Numbered from the stretch's first letter, positions 1 to 13,366 are shown. The stretch: DNA of 64,000 nucleotides from Odontesthes bonariensis (GCF_027942865.1 NC_134525.1:33533714-33597713), one strand, 5' to 3'. The notes: a model not told the origin generated them from the letters alone. Translations and numbers: made by a program.

Positions 1-426
1 CTTACTTCCAATAGTAGGCAGTTTAGACCCACTCACCCCCACCTTTGACCCTCAACAGGATTAACTGGATATGGACAATACATGCTTGTATGTCACAGGA
101 ACAAATTAAGTCTATCAGCAAACCCTACCAGACACTGTTTGCAAAGTTGTAAGAGTCAACCAATGTGTTGCTTTTTTACTACCTTTTGAAGCCAATTGGT
201 TTGGGGCCATACCGCTGGTGCTGTGACCAAGTCCTGAAAACCATAGCCAACAGCATCTACAGTAGAATGTCACAATGCAACCACATCAGGTGTACTGCGT
301 ACAGAGGTTTTAAAGTCATCTCTATATTGTCAGTCTATGATGTGGACCTGGAGGAGTTTTTTGCGCATTCGTCCTTACGAAGTTGAGTTCGGGTTTGTGG
401 CCAATCTTCTTACTTCTTGTTGTCTT

Positions 427-498
427 GCGATGGTGGTATAGTGGTGAGCATAGCTGCCTTCCAAACAGTTGACCTGGGTTCGATTCCCAGCCTTCGCA
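427..498 (+). pseudogene. tRNA-Gly(UCC) copy 1, stems broken
   Basis: Standard tRNA numbering is used for all copies. G39A puts A against C31 beside the anticodon loop, and A68T opens the acceptor stem at T5. Confidence 0.85.
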
Positions 499-1044
499 AA
501 GGGGTTTGCTCATTGAGACTTTGCCCCTTCTCTGAAGAGCAGAGGATTGGCAGTGTTTTCTTCATACTGCTTTAAATGCCACATGTGTCACTGGCAACAA
601 CTCAAAGGTGAACCCTTCCTTACTTCCAATGGTAGGCAGTATAGCCCCACTCACCCCCACCTTTGACCCTCAACAGGATTAACTGGATATGGACAATACA
701 TGCTTGTATGTCACAGGAACAAATTAAGTCTATCAGCAAACCCTACCAGACACTGTTTGCAAAGTTGTAAGAGTCAACCAATGTGTTGCTTTTTTACTAC
801 CTTTTGAAGCCAATTGGTTTGGGGCCATACCGCTGGTGCTGTGACCAAGTCCTGAAAACCATAGCCAACAGCATCTACAATAGAATGTCACAATGCAACC
901 ACATCAGGTCTACTGCGTACAGAGGTTTTAAAGTCATCTCTATATTGTCAGTCTATGATGTAGACCTGGAGGAGTTTTTTGCGCATTCGTCCTTACGTAG
1001 TTGGGTTCGGGTTTGTGGCCAATCTTCTTACCTCTTGTTGTCTT

Positions 1045-1101
1045 GCGATGGTGGTATAGTGGTGAGCATAGCTGCCTTCCAAGCAGTTGACCTGGGTTCG
1101 A
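1045..1101 (+). pseudogene. tRNA-Gly(UCC) copy 2, 3' end deleted
   Basis: The sequence is normal to ttcga in the T loop. A net 14-nt deletion then removes the 3' strands of the T and acceptor stems. Confidence 0.9.
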
Positions 1102-1648
1102 GGAGGACTTTGCTCATCAAGACATTGCCCCTTCTCTGAAGAGCAGAGGATTGGCAATGTTTTTTTCATACTGCTTTAAATGCCACATGTGTCACTGGCA
1201 ACAACTCAAAGGTAAACCCTTCCTTACTTCCAATGGTAGGCAGTATAGCCCCACTCACCCCCACCTTTGACCCTCAACAGGATTAACTGGATATGAAAAC
1301 TACATGCTTGTATGTCACAGGAACAAATTAAGTCTATCAGCAAACCCTACCAGACACTGTTTGCAAAGTTGTAAGAGTCAACCAATGTGTTGCTCTTTTA
1401 CTACCTTTTGAAGCCAATTGGTTTGGGGCCATACCGCTGGTGCTGTGACCAAGTCCTGAAAACCATAGCCAACAGCATCTACAGTAGAATGTCACAATGC
1501 AACCACATCAGGCCAACTGCGTACATAGGTTTTAAAGTCATTTCTATATCGTCAGTCTATGATGTAGACCTGGAGGATTTTTTAGTGCATTCGTCTGTAC
1601 GAAGTTGAGTTCGGGTTTGTGGCCAATCTTCTTACTTCTTGTTGTCTT

Positions 1649-1720
1649 GCGATGGTGGTATAGTGGTGAGCATAGCTGCCTTCCAAGCAGTTGACCTGGT
1701 TTCGATTCCCAGCCATCGCA
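1649..1720 (+). pseudogene. tRNA-Gly(UCC) copy 3, T stem broken
   Basis: G53T destroys the invariant G53-C61 pair and alters the first base of the B box. The rest is normal. Confidence 0.8.
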
Positions 1721-2266
1721 CAGGACTTTGCTCATTGAGACTTTGCCCCTTCTCTGAAGAGCAGAGGATTGGCAATGTTATCTTCATACTGCTTTAAATG
1801 CCACATGTGTCACTGGCAACAACTCAAAGGTGAACCCTTCCTTACTTCCAATGGTAGGCAGTATAGCCCCACTCACCCCCACCTTTGACCCTCAACAGGA
1901 TTAACTGGATATGAAAACTACATGCTTGTATGTCACAGGAACAAATTAAGTCTATCAGCAAACCCTACCAGACACTGTTTGCAGAGTTGTAAGAGTCAAC
2001 CAATGTGTTGCTCTTTTACTACCTTTTGAAGCCAATTGGTTTGGGGCCATACCGCTGGTGCTGTGACCAAGTCCTGAAAACCATAGCCAACAGCATCTAC
2101 AGTAGAATGTCACAATGCAACCACATCAGGTCTACTGCGTACAGAGGTTTTAAAGTCATCTCTTTATTGTCAGTCTATGATGTGGACCTGGAGGAGTTTT
2201 TTGCGCAGTCGTCCTTACGAAGTTGGGTACGGGTTTGTGGCCAATCTTCTTACTTCTTGTTTTCTT

Positions 2267-2338
2267 GCGATGGTGGTATAGTGGTAAGCATAGCTGCCTT
2301 CCAAACAGTTGACCTGGGTTCGATTACCAGCCATCGCA
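2267..2338 (+). pseudogene. tRNA-Gly(UCC) copy 4, several changes
   Basis: It has a D-loop change (ggtaagc for ggtgagc), G39A and C61A. C61A breaks the G53-C61 pair from its other side. Confidence 0.85.
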
Positions 2339-2880
2339 GAGGACTTTGCTCATCAAGACAATGCCCCTTCTTTGAAGAGCAGAGGATTGGCAATGTTTTC
2401 TTCATACTGCTTTAAATGCCACGTGTCACTGGCAACAAGTCAAAGGTGAACCCTTCCTTACTTCCAATGGTAGGCAGTATAGCCCCACTCACCCCTACCT
2501 TTGACCCTCAACAGGATTAACTGGATATGAAAACTACATGCTTTTATGTCACAGGAATAAAATAAGTCTATCAGCAAACCCTACCAGACACTGTTTGCAA
2601 AGTTGGAAAAGTCAACCAATGTGTTGCTCTTTTACTACCTTTTGAAGCCAATTGGTTTGGGGCCATACAAGGTGCTGTGACCAAGTCCTGAAAACCATAG
2701 CCAACAGCATCTACAGTAGAATGTCACAATGCAACCACATCAGGCCAACTGCGTACATAGGTTTTAAAGTCATTTCTATATCGTCAGTCTATGATGTAGA
2801 CCTGGAGGATTTTTTAGTGCATTCGTCTGTACGAAGTTGAGTTCGGGTTTGTGGCCAATCTTCTTACTACTTGTTGTCTT

Positions 2881-2952
2881 GCGATGGTGGTATAGTGGTG
2901 AGCATAGCTGCCTTCCAAGCAGTTGACCTGGTTTCGATTCCCAGCCATCGCA
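2881..2952 (+). pseudogene. tRNA-Gly(UCC) copy 5, T stem broken
   Basis: G53T is the only change. This unit has the short acaaggtgctg spacer variant. Confidence 0.8.
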
Positions 2953-3498
2953 CAGGACTTTGCTCATCGAGACTTTGCCCCTTCTCTGAAGAGCAGAGGA
3001 TTGGCAATGTTATCTTCATACTGCTTTAAATGCCACATGTGTCACTGGCAACAACTCAAAGGTGAACCCTTCCTTACTTCCAATGGTAGGCAATATAGCC
3101 CCACTCACCCCCACCTTTGACCCTCAACAGGATTAACTGGATATGAAAACTACATGCTTGTATGTCACAGGAACAAATTAAGTCTATCAGCAAACCCTAC
3201 CAGACACTGTTTGCAAAGTTGTAAGAGTCAACCAATGTGTTGCTCTTTTACTACCTTTTGAAGCCAATTGGTTTGGGGCCATACCGCTGGTGCTGTGACC
3301 AAGTCCTGAAAACCATAGCCAACAGCATCTACAGTAGAATTTCACAATGCAACCACATCAGGCCCACTGCATACATAGGTTTTAAAGTCATCTCTATATC
3401 GTCAGTCTATGATGTAGACCTGGAGGAGTTTTTAGTGCATTCGTCTGTACGAAGTTGAGTTCGGGTTTGTGGCCAATCTTCTTACCTCTTGTTGTCTT

Positions 3499-3570
3499 GC
3501 GATGGTGGTATAGTGGTGAGCATAGCTGCCTTCCAAGCAGTTCACCTGGGTTCGATTCCCAGCCATCGCA
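3499..3570 (+). tRNA. tRNA-Gly(UCC) copy 6, near-intact
   Basis: The only change is G45C in the variable loop (gttcacc). Stems and both promoter boxes are intact. No run of four T lies within 60 nt downstream. Confidence 0.65.
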
Positions 3571-4115
3571 GAGGACTTTGCTCATTGAGACTTTGCCCCT
3601 TCTCTGAAGAGCAGAGGATTGGCAGTGTTATCTTCATACTGCTTTAAATGCCACATGTGTCACTGGCAACAACTCAAAGGTGAACCCTTCCTTACCTTAA
3701 TGGTAGGCAGTAAAGCCCCACTCATCCCCACCTTTGACCCTCAACAGGATTAACTGGATATGAAAACTACATGCTTGTATGTCACAAGAACAAATTAAGT
3801 CTATCAGCAAACCCTACCAGACACTGTTTGCAAAGTTGTAAGAGTCAACCAATGTGTTGCTCTTTTACTACCTTTTGAAGCCAATTGGTTTGGGGCCATA
3901 CCGCTGGTGCTGTGACCAAGTCCTGAAAACCATAGCCAACAGCATCTACAGTAGAATTTCACAATGCAACCACATCAGGCCCACTGCATACATAGGTTTT
4001 AAAGTCATCTCTATATCGTCAGTCTATGATATAGACCTGGAGGAGTTTTTAGTGCATTCGTCTGTACGAAGTTGAGTTCGGGTTTGTGGCCAATCTTCTT
4101 ACTTCTTGTTGTCTT

Positions 4116-4187
4116 GCGATGGTGGTATAGTGGTGAGCATAGCTGCCTTCCAAGCAGTTGACCTGGTTTCGATTCCCAGCCATCGCA
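4116..4187 (+). pseudogene. tRNA-Gly(UCC) copy 7, T stem broken
   Basis: It carries G53T. A TTTT occurs soon after it in gagcttttcccc. Confidence 0.8.
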
Positions 4188-4733
4188 GAGGGCTATGCTC
4201 ATTGAGCTTTTCCCCCTTCTCTGTCGATCAGAGAATTGGCAATGTTATCTTCATACTGCTTTAAATGCCACAGGTGTCACTTGCAACAACTCAAAGGTGA
4301 ACCCTTCCTTACCTTAATGCTAGGCAGTAAAGCCCCACTCATCCCCACCTTTGACCCTCAACAGGATTAACTGGATATGAAAACTACATGCTTTTATGTC
4401 ACTGGAATAAAATAAGTCTATCAGCAAACCCTACCAGACACTGTTTGCAAAGTTGGACAAGTCAACAAATGTGTTGCTCTTTTACTACCTTTTGAAGCCA
4501 ATTGGTTTGGGGCCATACCGCTGGTGCTGTGACCAAGTCCTGAAAACCATGGCCAACAGCATCTACAGTAGAATGTCACAATGCAACCACATCAGGCCAA
4601 CTGCGTACATAGGTTTTAAAGTCATTTCTATATCGTCAGTCTATGATGTAGACCTGGAGGATTTTTTTAGCGCATTCGTCTGTACGAAGTTGAGTTCGGG
4701 TTTGTGGCCAATCTTCTTACCTCTTGTTGTCTT

Positions 4734-4805
4734 GCGATGGTGGTATAGTGGTGAGCATAGCTGCCTTCCAAGCAGTTCACCTGGGTTCGATTCCCAGCCA
4801 TCGCA
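4734..4805 (+). tRNA. tRNA-Gly(UCC) copy 8, near-intact
   Basis: The only change is G45C. There is no early TTTT downstream. Confidence 0.65.
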
Positions 4806-5351
4806 GAGGACTTTGCTCATTGAGACTTTGCCCCTTCTCTGAAGAGCAGAGGATTGGCAGTGTTATCTTCATACTGCTTTAAATGCCACATGTGTCACTG
4901 GCAACAACTCAAAGGTAAACCCTTCCTTACTTCCAATGGTAGGCAGTATAGCCCCACTCACCCCCACCTTTGACCCTCAACAGGATTAACTGGATATGAA
5001 AACTACATGCTTGTATGTCACAGGAACAAATTAAGTCTATCAGCAAACCCTACCAGACACTGTTTGCAAAGTTGTAAGAGTCAACCAATGTGTTGCTCTT
5101 TTACTACCTTTTGAAGCCAATTGGTTTGGGGCCATACCGCTGGTGCTGTGACCAAGTCCTGAAAACCATAGCCAACAGCATCTACAGTAGAATTTCACAA
5201 TGCAACCACATCAGGCCCACTGCATACATAGGTTTTAAAGTCATCTCTATATCGTCAGTCTATGATGTAGACCTGGAGGAGTTTTTAGCGCATTCGTCTG
5301 TACGAAGTTGAGTTCGGGTTTGTGGCCAATCTTCTTACTTCTTGTTGTCTT

Positions 5352-5423
5352 GCGATGGTGGTATAGTGGTGAGCATAGCTGCCTTCCAAGCAGTTGACCT
5401 GGTTTCAATTCCCAGCCATCGCA
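5352..5423 (+). pseudogene. tRNA-Gly(UCC) copy 9, T stem broken
   Basis: G53T is combined with G57A (ggtttcaattccc). Confidence 0.8.
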
Positions 5424-5969
5424 GAGGACTTTGCTCATCGAGACATCGCCCCTTCTCTGAAGATCAGAGGATTGGCAGTGTTTTCTTCATACTGCTTTAA
5501 ATGCCACATGTGTCACTGGCAACAACTCAAAGGTGAACCCTTCCTTACTTCCAATAGTAGGCAGTATAGCCCCACTCACCCCCACCTTTGACCCTCAACA
5601 GGATTAACTGGATATGAAAACTACATGCTTTTATGTCACAGGAATAAAATAAGTCTATCAGCAAATCCTACCAGACACTGTTTGCAAAGTTGGACAAGTC
5701 AACAAATGTGTTGCTCTTTTACTACCTTTTGAAGCCAATTGGTTTGGGGCCATACCGCTGGTGCTGTGACCAAGTCCTGAAAACCATGGCCAACAGCATC
5801 TACAGTAGAATGTCACAATGCAACCACATCAGGCCAACTGCGTACATAGGTTTTAAAGTCATTTCTATATCGTCAGTCTATGATGTAGACCTGGAGGATT
5901 TTTTAGCGCATTCGTCTGTACGAAGTTGAGTTCGGGTTTGTGGCCAATCTTCTTACCTCTTGTTGTCTT

Positions 5970-6041
5970 GCGATGGTGGTATAGTGGTGAGCATAGCTGC
6001 CTTCCAAGCAGTTGACCTGGGTTCGATTCCCAGCCATCGCA
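5970..6041 (+). tRNA. tRNA-Gly(UCC) copy 10, intact
   Basis: This is a complete 72-nt cloverleaf. The acceptor stem GCGATGG/CCATCGC and the T stem CTGGG/CCCAG pair perfectly. The anticodon stem GCTGC/GCAGT has one G-T wobble, the anticodon loop is CTTCCAA with anticodon TCC, and the discriminator is A. The A box TGGTATAGTGG and B box GGTTCGATTCC match the vertebrate tRNA-Gly(UCC) pattern from memory. A TTTT at 6047-6050, 6 nt past the gene, can serve as Pol III terminator. CCA is not encoded, as expected in eukaryotes. Transcription is not shown by the sequence. Confidence 0.9.
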
Positions 6042-6587
6042 AAGGGTTTTGCTCATTGAGACTTTGCCCCTTCTCTGAAGAGCAGAGGATTGGCAGTGTT
6101 TTCTTCATACTGCTTTAAATGCCACATGTGTCACTGGCAACAACTCAAAGGTGAACCCTTCCTTACTTCCAATGGTAGGCAGTTTAGACCCACTCACCCC
6201 CACCTTTGACCCTCAACAGGATTAACTGGATATGGACAATACATGCTTGTATGTCACAGGAACAAATTAAGTCTATCAGCAAACCCTACCAGACACTGTT
6301 TGCAAAGTTGTAAGAGTCAACCAATGTGTTGCTTTTTTACTACCTTTTGAAGCCAATTGGTTTGGGGCCATACCGCTGGTGCTGTGACCAAGTCCTGAAA
6401 ACCATAGCCAACAGCATCTACAGTAGAATGTCACAATGCAACCACATCAGGTCTACTGCGTACAGAGGTTTTAAAGTCATCTCTATATTGTCAGTCTATG
6501 ATGTGGACCTGGAGGAGTTTTTTGCGCATTCGTCTGTACGAAGTTGAGTTCGGGTTTGTGGCCAATCTTCTTACTTCTTGTTGTCTT

Positions 6588-6644
6588 GCGATGGTGGTAT
6601 AGTGGTGAGCATAGCTGCCTTCCAAGCAGTTGACCTGGGTTCGA
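6588..6644 (+). pseudogene. tRNA-Gly(UCC) copy 11, 3' end deleted
   Basis: It carries the same 14-nt deletion (ttcgaggaggac) as copy 2. Confidence 0.9.
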
Positions 6645-7190
6645 GGAGGACTTTGCTCATCAAGACATTGCCCCTTCTCTGAAGAGCAGAGGATTGGCAA
6701 TGTTTTTTTCATACTGCTTTAAATGCCACAAGTGTCACTGGCAACAACTCAAAGGTGAACCCTTCCTTATCTTAATGGTAGGCAGTAAAGCCCCACTCAT
6801 CCCCACCTTTGACCCTCAACAGGATTAACTGGATATGAAAACTACATGCTTTTATGTCACAGGAATAAAATAAGTCTATCAGCAAACCCTACCAGACACT
6901 GTTTGCAAAGTTGGACAAGTCAACAAATGTGTTGCTCTTTTACTACCTTTTGAAGCCAATTGGTTTGGGGCCATACCGCTGGTGCTGTGACCAAGTCCTG
7001 AAAACCATAGCCAACAGCATCTACAGTAGAATTTCACAATGCAACCACATCAGGCCCACTGCATACATAGGTTTTAAAGTCATCTCTATATCGTCAGTCT
7101 ATGATGTAGACCTGGAGGAGTTTTTAGCGCATTCGTCTGTACGAAGTTGAGTTCGGGTTTGTGGCCAATCTTCTTACTTCTTGTTGTCTT

Positions 7191-7262
7191 GCGATGGTGG
7201 TATAGTGGTGAGCATAGCTGCCTTCCAAGCAGTTGACCTGGTTTCAATTCCCAGCCATTGCA
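7191..7262 (+). pseudogene. tRNA-Gly(UCC) copy 12, T and acceptor stems changed
   Basis: It has G53T, G57A and C70T (ccattgca). Confidence 0.8.
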
Positions 7263-7808
7263 GAGGACTTTGCTCATCGAGACTTCGCCCCTTCTCTGAA
7301 GAGCAGAGGATTGGCAGTGTTTTCTTCATACTGCTTTAAATACCACATGTGTCACTGGCAACAACTCAAAGGTGAACCCTTCCTTACTTCCAATAGTAGG
7401 CAGTATAGCCCCACTCACCCCCACCTTTGACCCTCAACAGGATTAACTGGATATGAAAACTACATGCTTTTATGTCACAGGAATAAAATAAGTCTATCAG
7501 CAAACCCTACCAGACACTGTTTGCAAAGTTGGACAAGTCAACAAATGTGTTGCTCTTTTACTACCTTTTGAAGCCAATTGGTTTGGGGCCATACCGCTGG
7601 TGCTGTGACCAAGTCCTGAAAACCATGGCCAACAGCATCTACAGTAGAATGTCACAATGCAACCACATCAGGCCAACTGCGTACATAGGTTTTAAAGTCA
7701 TTTCTATATCGTCAGTCTATGATGTAGACCTGGAGGATTTTTTAGCGCATTCGTCTGTACGAAGTTGAGTTCGGGTTTGTGACCAATCTTCTTACCTTTT
7801 GTTGTCTT

Positions 7809-7880
7809 GCGATGGTGGTATAGTGGTGAGCATAGCTGCCTTCCAAGCAGTTGACCTGGGTTCGATTCCCAGCCATCGCA
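7809..7880 (+). tRNA. tRNA-Gly(UCC) copy 13, intact
   Basis: Identical to copy 10. TTTT lies at 7886-7889. The upstream flank has the private change gtgaccaatc. Confidence 0.88.
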
Positions 7881-8426
7881 AAGGGTTTTGCTCATTGAGA
7901 CTTTGCCCCTTCTCTGAAGAGCAGAGGATTGGCAGTGTTTTCTTCATACTGCTTTAAATGCCACATGTGTCACTGGCAACAACTCAAAGGTGAACCCTTC
8001 CTTACTTCCAATGGTAGGCAGTATAGCCCCACTCACCCCCACCTTTGACCCTCAACAGGATTAACTGGATATGGACAATACATGCTTGTATGTCACAGGA
8101 ACAAATTAAGTCTATCAGCAAACCCTACCAGACACTGTTTGCAAAGTTGTAAGAGTCAACCAATGTGTTGCTTTTTTACTACCTTTTGAAGCCAATTGGT
8201 TTGGGGCCATACCGCTGGTGCTGTGACCAAGTCCTGAAAACCATAGCCAACAGCATCTACAGTAGAATGTCACAATGCAACCACATCAGGTCTACTGCGT
8301 ACAGAGGTTTTAAAGTCATCTCTATATTGTCAGTCTATGATGTGGACCAGGAGGAGTTTTTTGCGCATTCGTCCTTACGAAGTTGAGTTCGGGTTTGTGG
8401 CCAATCTTCTTACTTCTTGTTGTCTT

Positions 8427-8498
8427 GCGATGGTGGTATAGTGGTGAGCATAGCTGCCTTCCAAGCAGTTGACCTGGTTTCAGTTCCCAGCCATCGCA
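8427..8498 (+). pseudogene. tRNA-Gly(UCC) copy 14, T arm broken
   Basis: G53T, G57A and A58G (ggtttcagttccc); the B box is lost. Confidence 0.85.
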
Positions 8499-9043
8499 AA
8501 GGGTTTTGTTCATTAAGACTTTGCCCCTTCTCTGAAGAGCAGAGGATTGGCAGTGTTATCTTCATACTGCTTTAAATGCCACAGGTGTCACTTGCAACAA
8601 CTCAAAGGTGAACCCTTCCTTATCTTAATGGTAGGCAGTAAAGCCCCACTCATCCCCACCTTTGACCCTCAACAGGATTAACTGGATATGAAAACTACAT
8701 GCTTTTATGTCACAGGAATAAAATAAGTCTATCAGCAAACCCTACCAGACACTGTTTGCAAAGTTGGACAAGTCAACCAATGTGTTGCTCTTTTACTACC
8801 TTTTGAAGCCAATTGGTTTGGGGCCATACCGCTGGTGCTGTGACCAAGTCCTGAAAACCATAGCCAACAGCATCTACAGTAGAATTTCACAATGCAACCA
8901 CATCAGGCCCACTGCATACATAGGTTTTAAAGTCATCTCTATATCGTCAGTCTATGATGTAGACCTGGAGGAGTTTTTAGCGCATTCGTCTGTACGAAGT
9001 TGAGTTCGGGTTTGTCGCCAATCTTCTTACTTCTTGTTGTCTT

Positions 9044-9115
9044 GCGATGGTGGTATAGTGGTGAGCATAGCTGCCTTCCAAGCAGTTGACCTGGGTTCAA
9101 TTCCCAGCCATCGCA
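9044..9115 (+). tRNA. tRNA-Gly(UCC) copy 15, near-intact
   Basis: The only change is G57A, which the B-box consensus (purine at this place) tolerates. The first TTTT is at 9173, about 58 nt downstream. Confidence 0.7.
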
Positions 9116-9659
9116 GAGGACTTTGCTCATCGAAACTTTGCCCCTTCTCTGAAGAGCAGAGGATTGGCAGTGTTTTCTTCATACTGCTTTAAATGCCACA
9201 TGTGTCACTGGCAACAACTCAAAGGTGAACCCTTCCTTACTTCCAATGGTAGGCAGTATAGCCCCACTCACCCCTACCTTTGACCCTCAACAGGATTAAC
9301 TGGATATGAAAACTACATGCTTTTATGTCACAGGAATAAAATTAGTCTATCCGCAAACCCTACCAGACACTGTTTGCAAAGTTGGACAAGTCAACCAATG
9401 TGTTGCTCTTTTACTACCTTTTGAAGCCAATTGGTTTGGGGCCATACAAGGTGCTGTGACCAAGTCCTGAAAACCATAGCCAACAGCATCTACAGTAGAA
9501 TGTCACAATGCAACCACATCAGGCCAACAACGTACATAGGTTTTAAAGTCATTTCTATATCGTCAGTCTATGATGTAGACCTGGAGGATTTTTTAGTGCA
9601 TTCGTCTGTACGAAGTTGAGTTCGGGTTTGTGGCCAATCTTCTTACTTCTTGTTGTCTT

Positions 9660-9731
9660 GCGATGTTGGTATAGTGGTGAGCATAGCTGCCTTCCAAGCA
9701 GTTCACCTGGTTTCGATTCCCAGCCATCGCA
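9660..9731 (+). pseudogene. tRNA-Gly(UCC) copy 16, stems broken
   Basis: G6T (gcgatgttgg) disrupts the acceptor stem. G45C and G53T are also present. Confidence 0.85.
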
Positions 9732-10276
9732 CAGGACTTTGCTCATCGAGACTTTGCCCCTTCTCTGAAGAGCAGAGGATTGGCAATGTTATCTTCATAC
9801 TGCTTTAAATGCCACAGGTGTCACTTGCAACAACTCAAAGGTGAACCCTTCCTTACCTTAATGGTAGGCAGTAAAGCCCCACTCATCCCCACCTTTGACC
9901 CTCAACAGGATTAACTGGATATGAAAACTACATGCTTTTATGTCACTGGAATAAAATAAATCTATCAGCAAACCCTACCAGACACTGTTTGCAAAGTTGG
10001 ACAAGTCAACAAATGTGTTGCTCTTTTACTACCTTTTGAAGCCAATTGGTTTGGGGCCATACCGCTGGTGCTGTGACCAAGTCCTGAAAACCATGGCCAA
10101 CAGCATCTACAGTAGAATGTCACAATGCAACCACATCAGGCCAACTGCGTACATAGGTTTTAAAGTCATTTCTATATCGTCAGTCTATGATGTAGACCTG
10201 GAGGATTTTTTAGCGCATTCGTCTGTACGAAGTTGAGTTCGGGTTTGTGGCCAATCTTCTTACCTCTTGTTGTCTT

Positions 10277-10348
10277 GCGATGGTGGTATAGTGGTGAGCA
10301 TAGCTGCCTTCCAAGCAGTTGACCTGGGTTCGATTCCCAGCCTTCGCA
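10277..10348 (+). pseudogene. tRNA-Gly(UCC) copy 17, acceptor mismatch
   Basis: The only change is A68T (ccttcgca), a T5-T68 mismatch. TTTT follows closely, so it may still be transcribed. Confidence 0.65.
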
Positions 10349-10895
10349 AAGGGTTTTGCTCATTGAGACTTTGCCCCTTCTCTGAAGAGCAGAGGATTGG
10401 CAGTGTTTTCTTCATACTGCTTTAAATGCCACATGTGTCACTGGCAACAACTCAAAGGTAAACCCTTCCTTACTTCCAATTGTAGGCAGTGTAGCCCCAC
10501 TCATCCCCTACCTTTGACCCTCAACAGGATTAACTGGATATGAAAACTACGTGCTTTTATGTCACAGGAATAAAATAAGTCTATCAGCAAACCCTACCAG
10601 ACACTGTTTGCAAAGTTGGAAAAGTCAACCAATGTGTTGCTCTTTTACTACCTTTTGAAGCCAATTGGTTTGGGGCCATACCGCTGGTGCTGTGACCAAG
10701 TCCTGAAAACCATAGCCAACAGCATCTACAGTAGAATGTCACAATGCAACCACATCAGGCCAACTGCGTACATAGGTTTTAAAGTCATTTCTATATCGTC
10801 AGTCTATGATGTAGACCTGGAGGAGTTGTTAGTGCATTCGTCTGTACGAAGTTGAGTTCGGGTTTGTGGCCAATCTTCTTACTTCTTGTTGTCTT

Positions 10896-10967
10896 GCGAT
10901 GGTGGTATAGTGGTGAGCATAGCTGCCTTCCAAGCAGTTGACCTGGGTTCGATTCCCAGCCATCGCA
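10896..10967 (+). tRNA. tRNA-Gly(UCC) copy 18, intact
   Basis: Identical to copy 10 over all 72 nt. TTTT is at 10988-10991 in the variant flank gagcttttcccc, about 21 nt downstream. Confidence 0.88.
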
Positions 10968-11512
10968 GAGGGCTATGCTCATTGAGCTTTTCCCCCTTCT
11001 CTGTCGATCAGAGGATTGGCAATGTTATCTTCATACTGCTTTAAATGCCACAGGTGTCACTTGCAACAATTCAAAGGTGAACCCTTCCTTACCTTAATGG
11101 TAGGCAGTAAAGCCCCACTCATCCCCACCTTTGACCCTCAACAGGATTAACTGGATATGAAAACTACATGCTTGTATGTCACAGGAACAAATTAAGTCTA
11201 TCAGCAAACCCTACCAGACACTGTTTGCAAAGTTGGAAAAGTCAACCAATGTGTTGCTCTTTTACTACCTTTTGAAGCCAATTGGTTTGGGGCCATACCG
11301 CTGGTGCTGTGACCAAGTCCTGAAAACCATAGCCAACAGCATCTACAGTAGAATTTCACAATGCAACCACATCAGGCCCACTGCATACATAGGTTTTAAA
11401 GTCATCTCTATATCGTCAGTCTATGATGTAGACCTGGAGGAGTTTTTAGTGCATTCGTCTGTACGAAGTTGAGTTCGGGTTTGTGGCCAATCTTCTTACC
11501 TCTTGTTGTCTT

Positions 11513-11584
11513 GCGATGGTGGTATAGTGGTGAGCATAGCTGCCTTCCAAGCAGTTGACCTGGGTTCGATTCCCAGCCATCGCA
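11513..11584 (+). tRNA. tRNA-Gly(UCC) copy 19, intact
   Basis: All 72 nt match copy 10. TTTT is at 11605-11608. Confidence 0.88.
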
Positions 11585-12130
11585 GAGGGCTATGCTCATT
11601 GAGCTTTTCCCCCTTCTCTGTCGATCAGAGGATTGGCAATGTTATCTTCATACTGCTTTAAATGCCACATGTGTCACTGGCAACAACTCAAAGGTGAACC
11701 CTTCCTTACTTCCAATGGTAGGCAGTATAGCCCCACTCACCCCCACCTTTGACCCTCAACAGGATTAACTGGATATGAAAACTACATGCTTGTATGTCAC
11801 AGGAACAAATTAAGTCTAACAGCAAACCCTACCAGACACTGTTTGCAAAGTTGGACAAGTCAACAAATGTGTTGCTCTTTTACTACCTTTTGAAGCCAAT
11901 TGGTTTGGGGCCATACCGCTGGTGCTGTGACCAAGTCCTGAAAACCATGGCCAACAGCATCTACAGTAGAATGTCACAATGCAACCACATCAGGCCAACT
12001 GCGTACATAGGTTTTAAAGTCATTTCTATATCGTCAGTCTATGATGTAGACCTGGAGGATTTTTTAGCGCATTCGTCTGTACGAAGTTGAGTTCGGGTTT
12101 GTGGCCAATCTTCTGACCTCTTGTTGTCTT

Positions 12131-12202
12131 GCGATGGTGGTATAGTGGTGAGCATAGCTGCCTTCCAAGCAGTTGACCTGGGTTCGATTCCCAGCCATCG
12201 CA
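12131..12202 (+). tRNA. tRNA-Gly(UCC) copy 20, intact but no close terminator
   Basis: The gene is intact, but the next 60 nt hold no TTTT, so a Pol III transcript would run on. Confidence 0.82.
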
Positions 12203-12748
12203 GAGGACTTTGCTCATCGAGACTTTGCCCCTTCTCTGAAGAGCAGAGGATTGGCAATGTTATCTTCATACTGCTTTAAATGCCACATGTGTCACTGGCA
12301 ACAACTCAAAGGTAAACCCTTCCTTACTTCCAATGATAGTTAGTATAGCCCCACTCACCCCCACCTTTGACCCTCAACAGGATTAACTGGATATGAAAAC
12401 TACATGCTTGTATGTCACAGGAACAAATTAAGTCTATCAGCAAACCCTACCAGACACTGTTTGCAAAGTTGTAAGAGTCAACCAATGTGTTGCTCTTTTA
12501 CTACCTTTTGAAGCCAATTGGTTTGGGGCCATACCGCTGGTGCTGTGACCAAGTCCTGAAAACCATAGCCAACAGCATCTACAGTAGAATTTCACAATGC
12601 AACCACATCAGGCCCACTGCATACATAGGTTTTAAAGTCATCTCTATATCGTCAGTCTATGATGTAGACCTGGAGGAGTTTTTAGCGCATTCGTCTGTAC
12701 GAAGTTGAGTTCGGGTTTGTCGCCAATCTTCTTACTTCTTGTTGTCTT

Positions 12749-12820
12749 GCGATGGTGGTATAGTGGTGAGCATAGCTGCCTTCCAAGCAGTTGACCTGGT
12801 TTCAATTCCCAGCCATCGCA
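12749..12820 (+). pseudogene. tRNA-Gly(UCC) copy 21, T stem broken
   Basis: G53T and G57A. Confidence 0.8.
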
Positions 12821-13366
12821 GAGGACTTTGCTCATCGAGACATCGCCCCTTCTCTGAAGAGCAGAGGATTGGCAGTGTTTTCTTCATACTGCTTTAAATG
12901 CCACATGTGTCACTGGCAACAACTCAAAGGTGAACCCTTCCTTACTTCCAATAGTAGGCAGTATAGCCCCACTCATCCCCCACCTTTGACCCTCAACAGG
13001 ATTAACTGGATATGAAAACTACATGCTTTTATGTCACAGGAATAAAATAAGTCTATCAGCAAACCCTACCAGACACTGTTTGCAAAGTTGGACAAGTCAA
13101 CAAATGTGTTGCTCTTTTACTACTTTTGGAACCAATTGGTTTGGGGCCATACCGCTGGTGCTGTGACCAAGTCCTGAAAACCATGGCCAACAGCATCTAC
13201 AGTAGAATGTCACAATGCAACCACATCAGGCCAACTGCGTACATAGGTTTTAAAGTCATTTCTATATCGTCAGTCTATGATGTAGACCTGGAGGATTTTT
13301 TAGCGCATTCGTCTGTACGAAGTTGAGTTTGGGTTTGTGGCCAATCTTCTTACCTCTTGTTGTCTT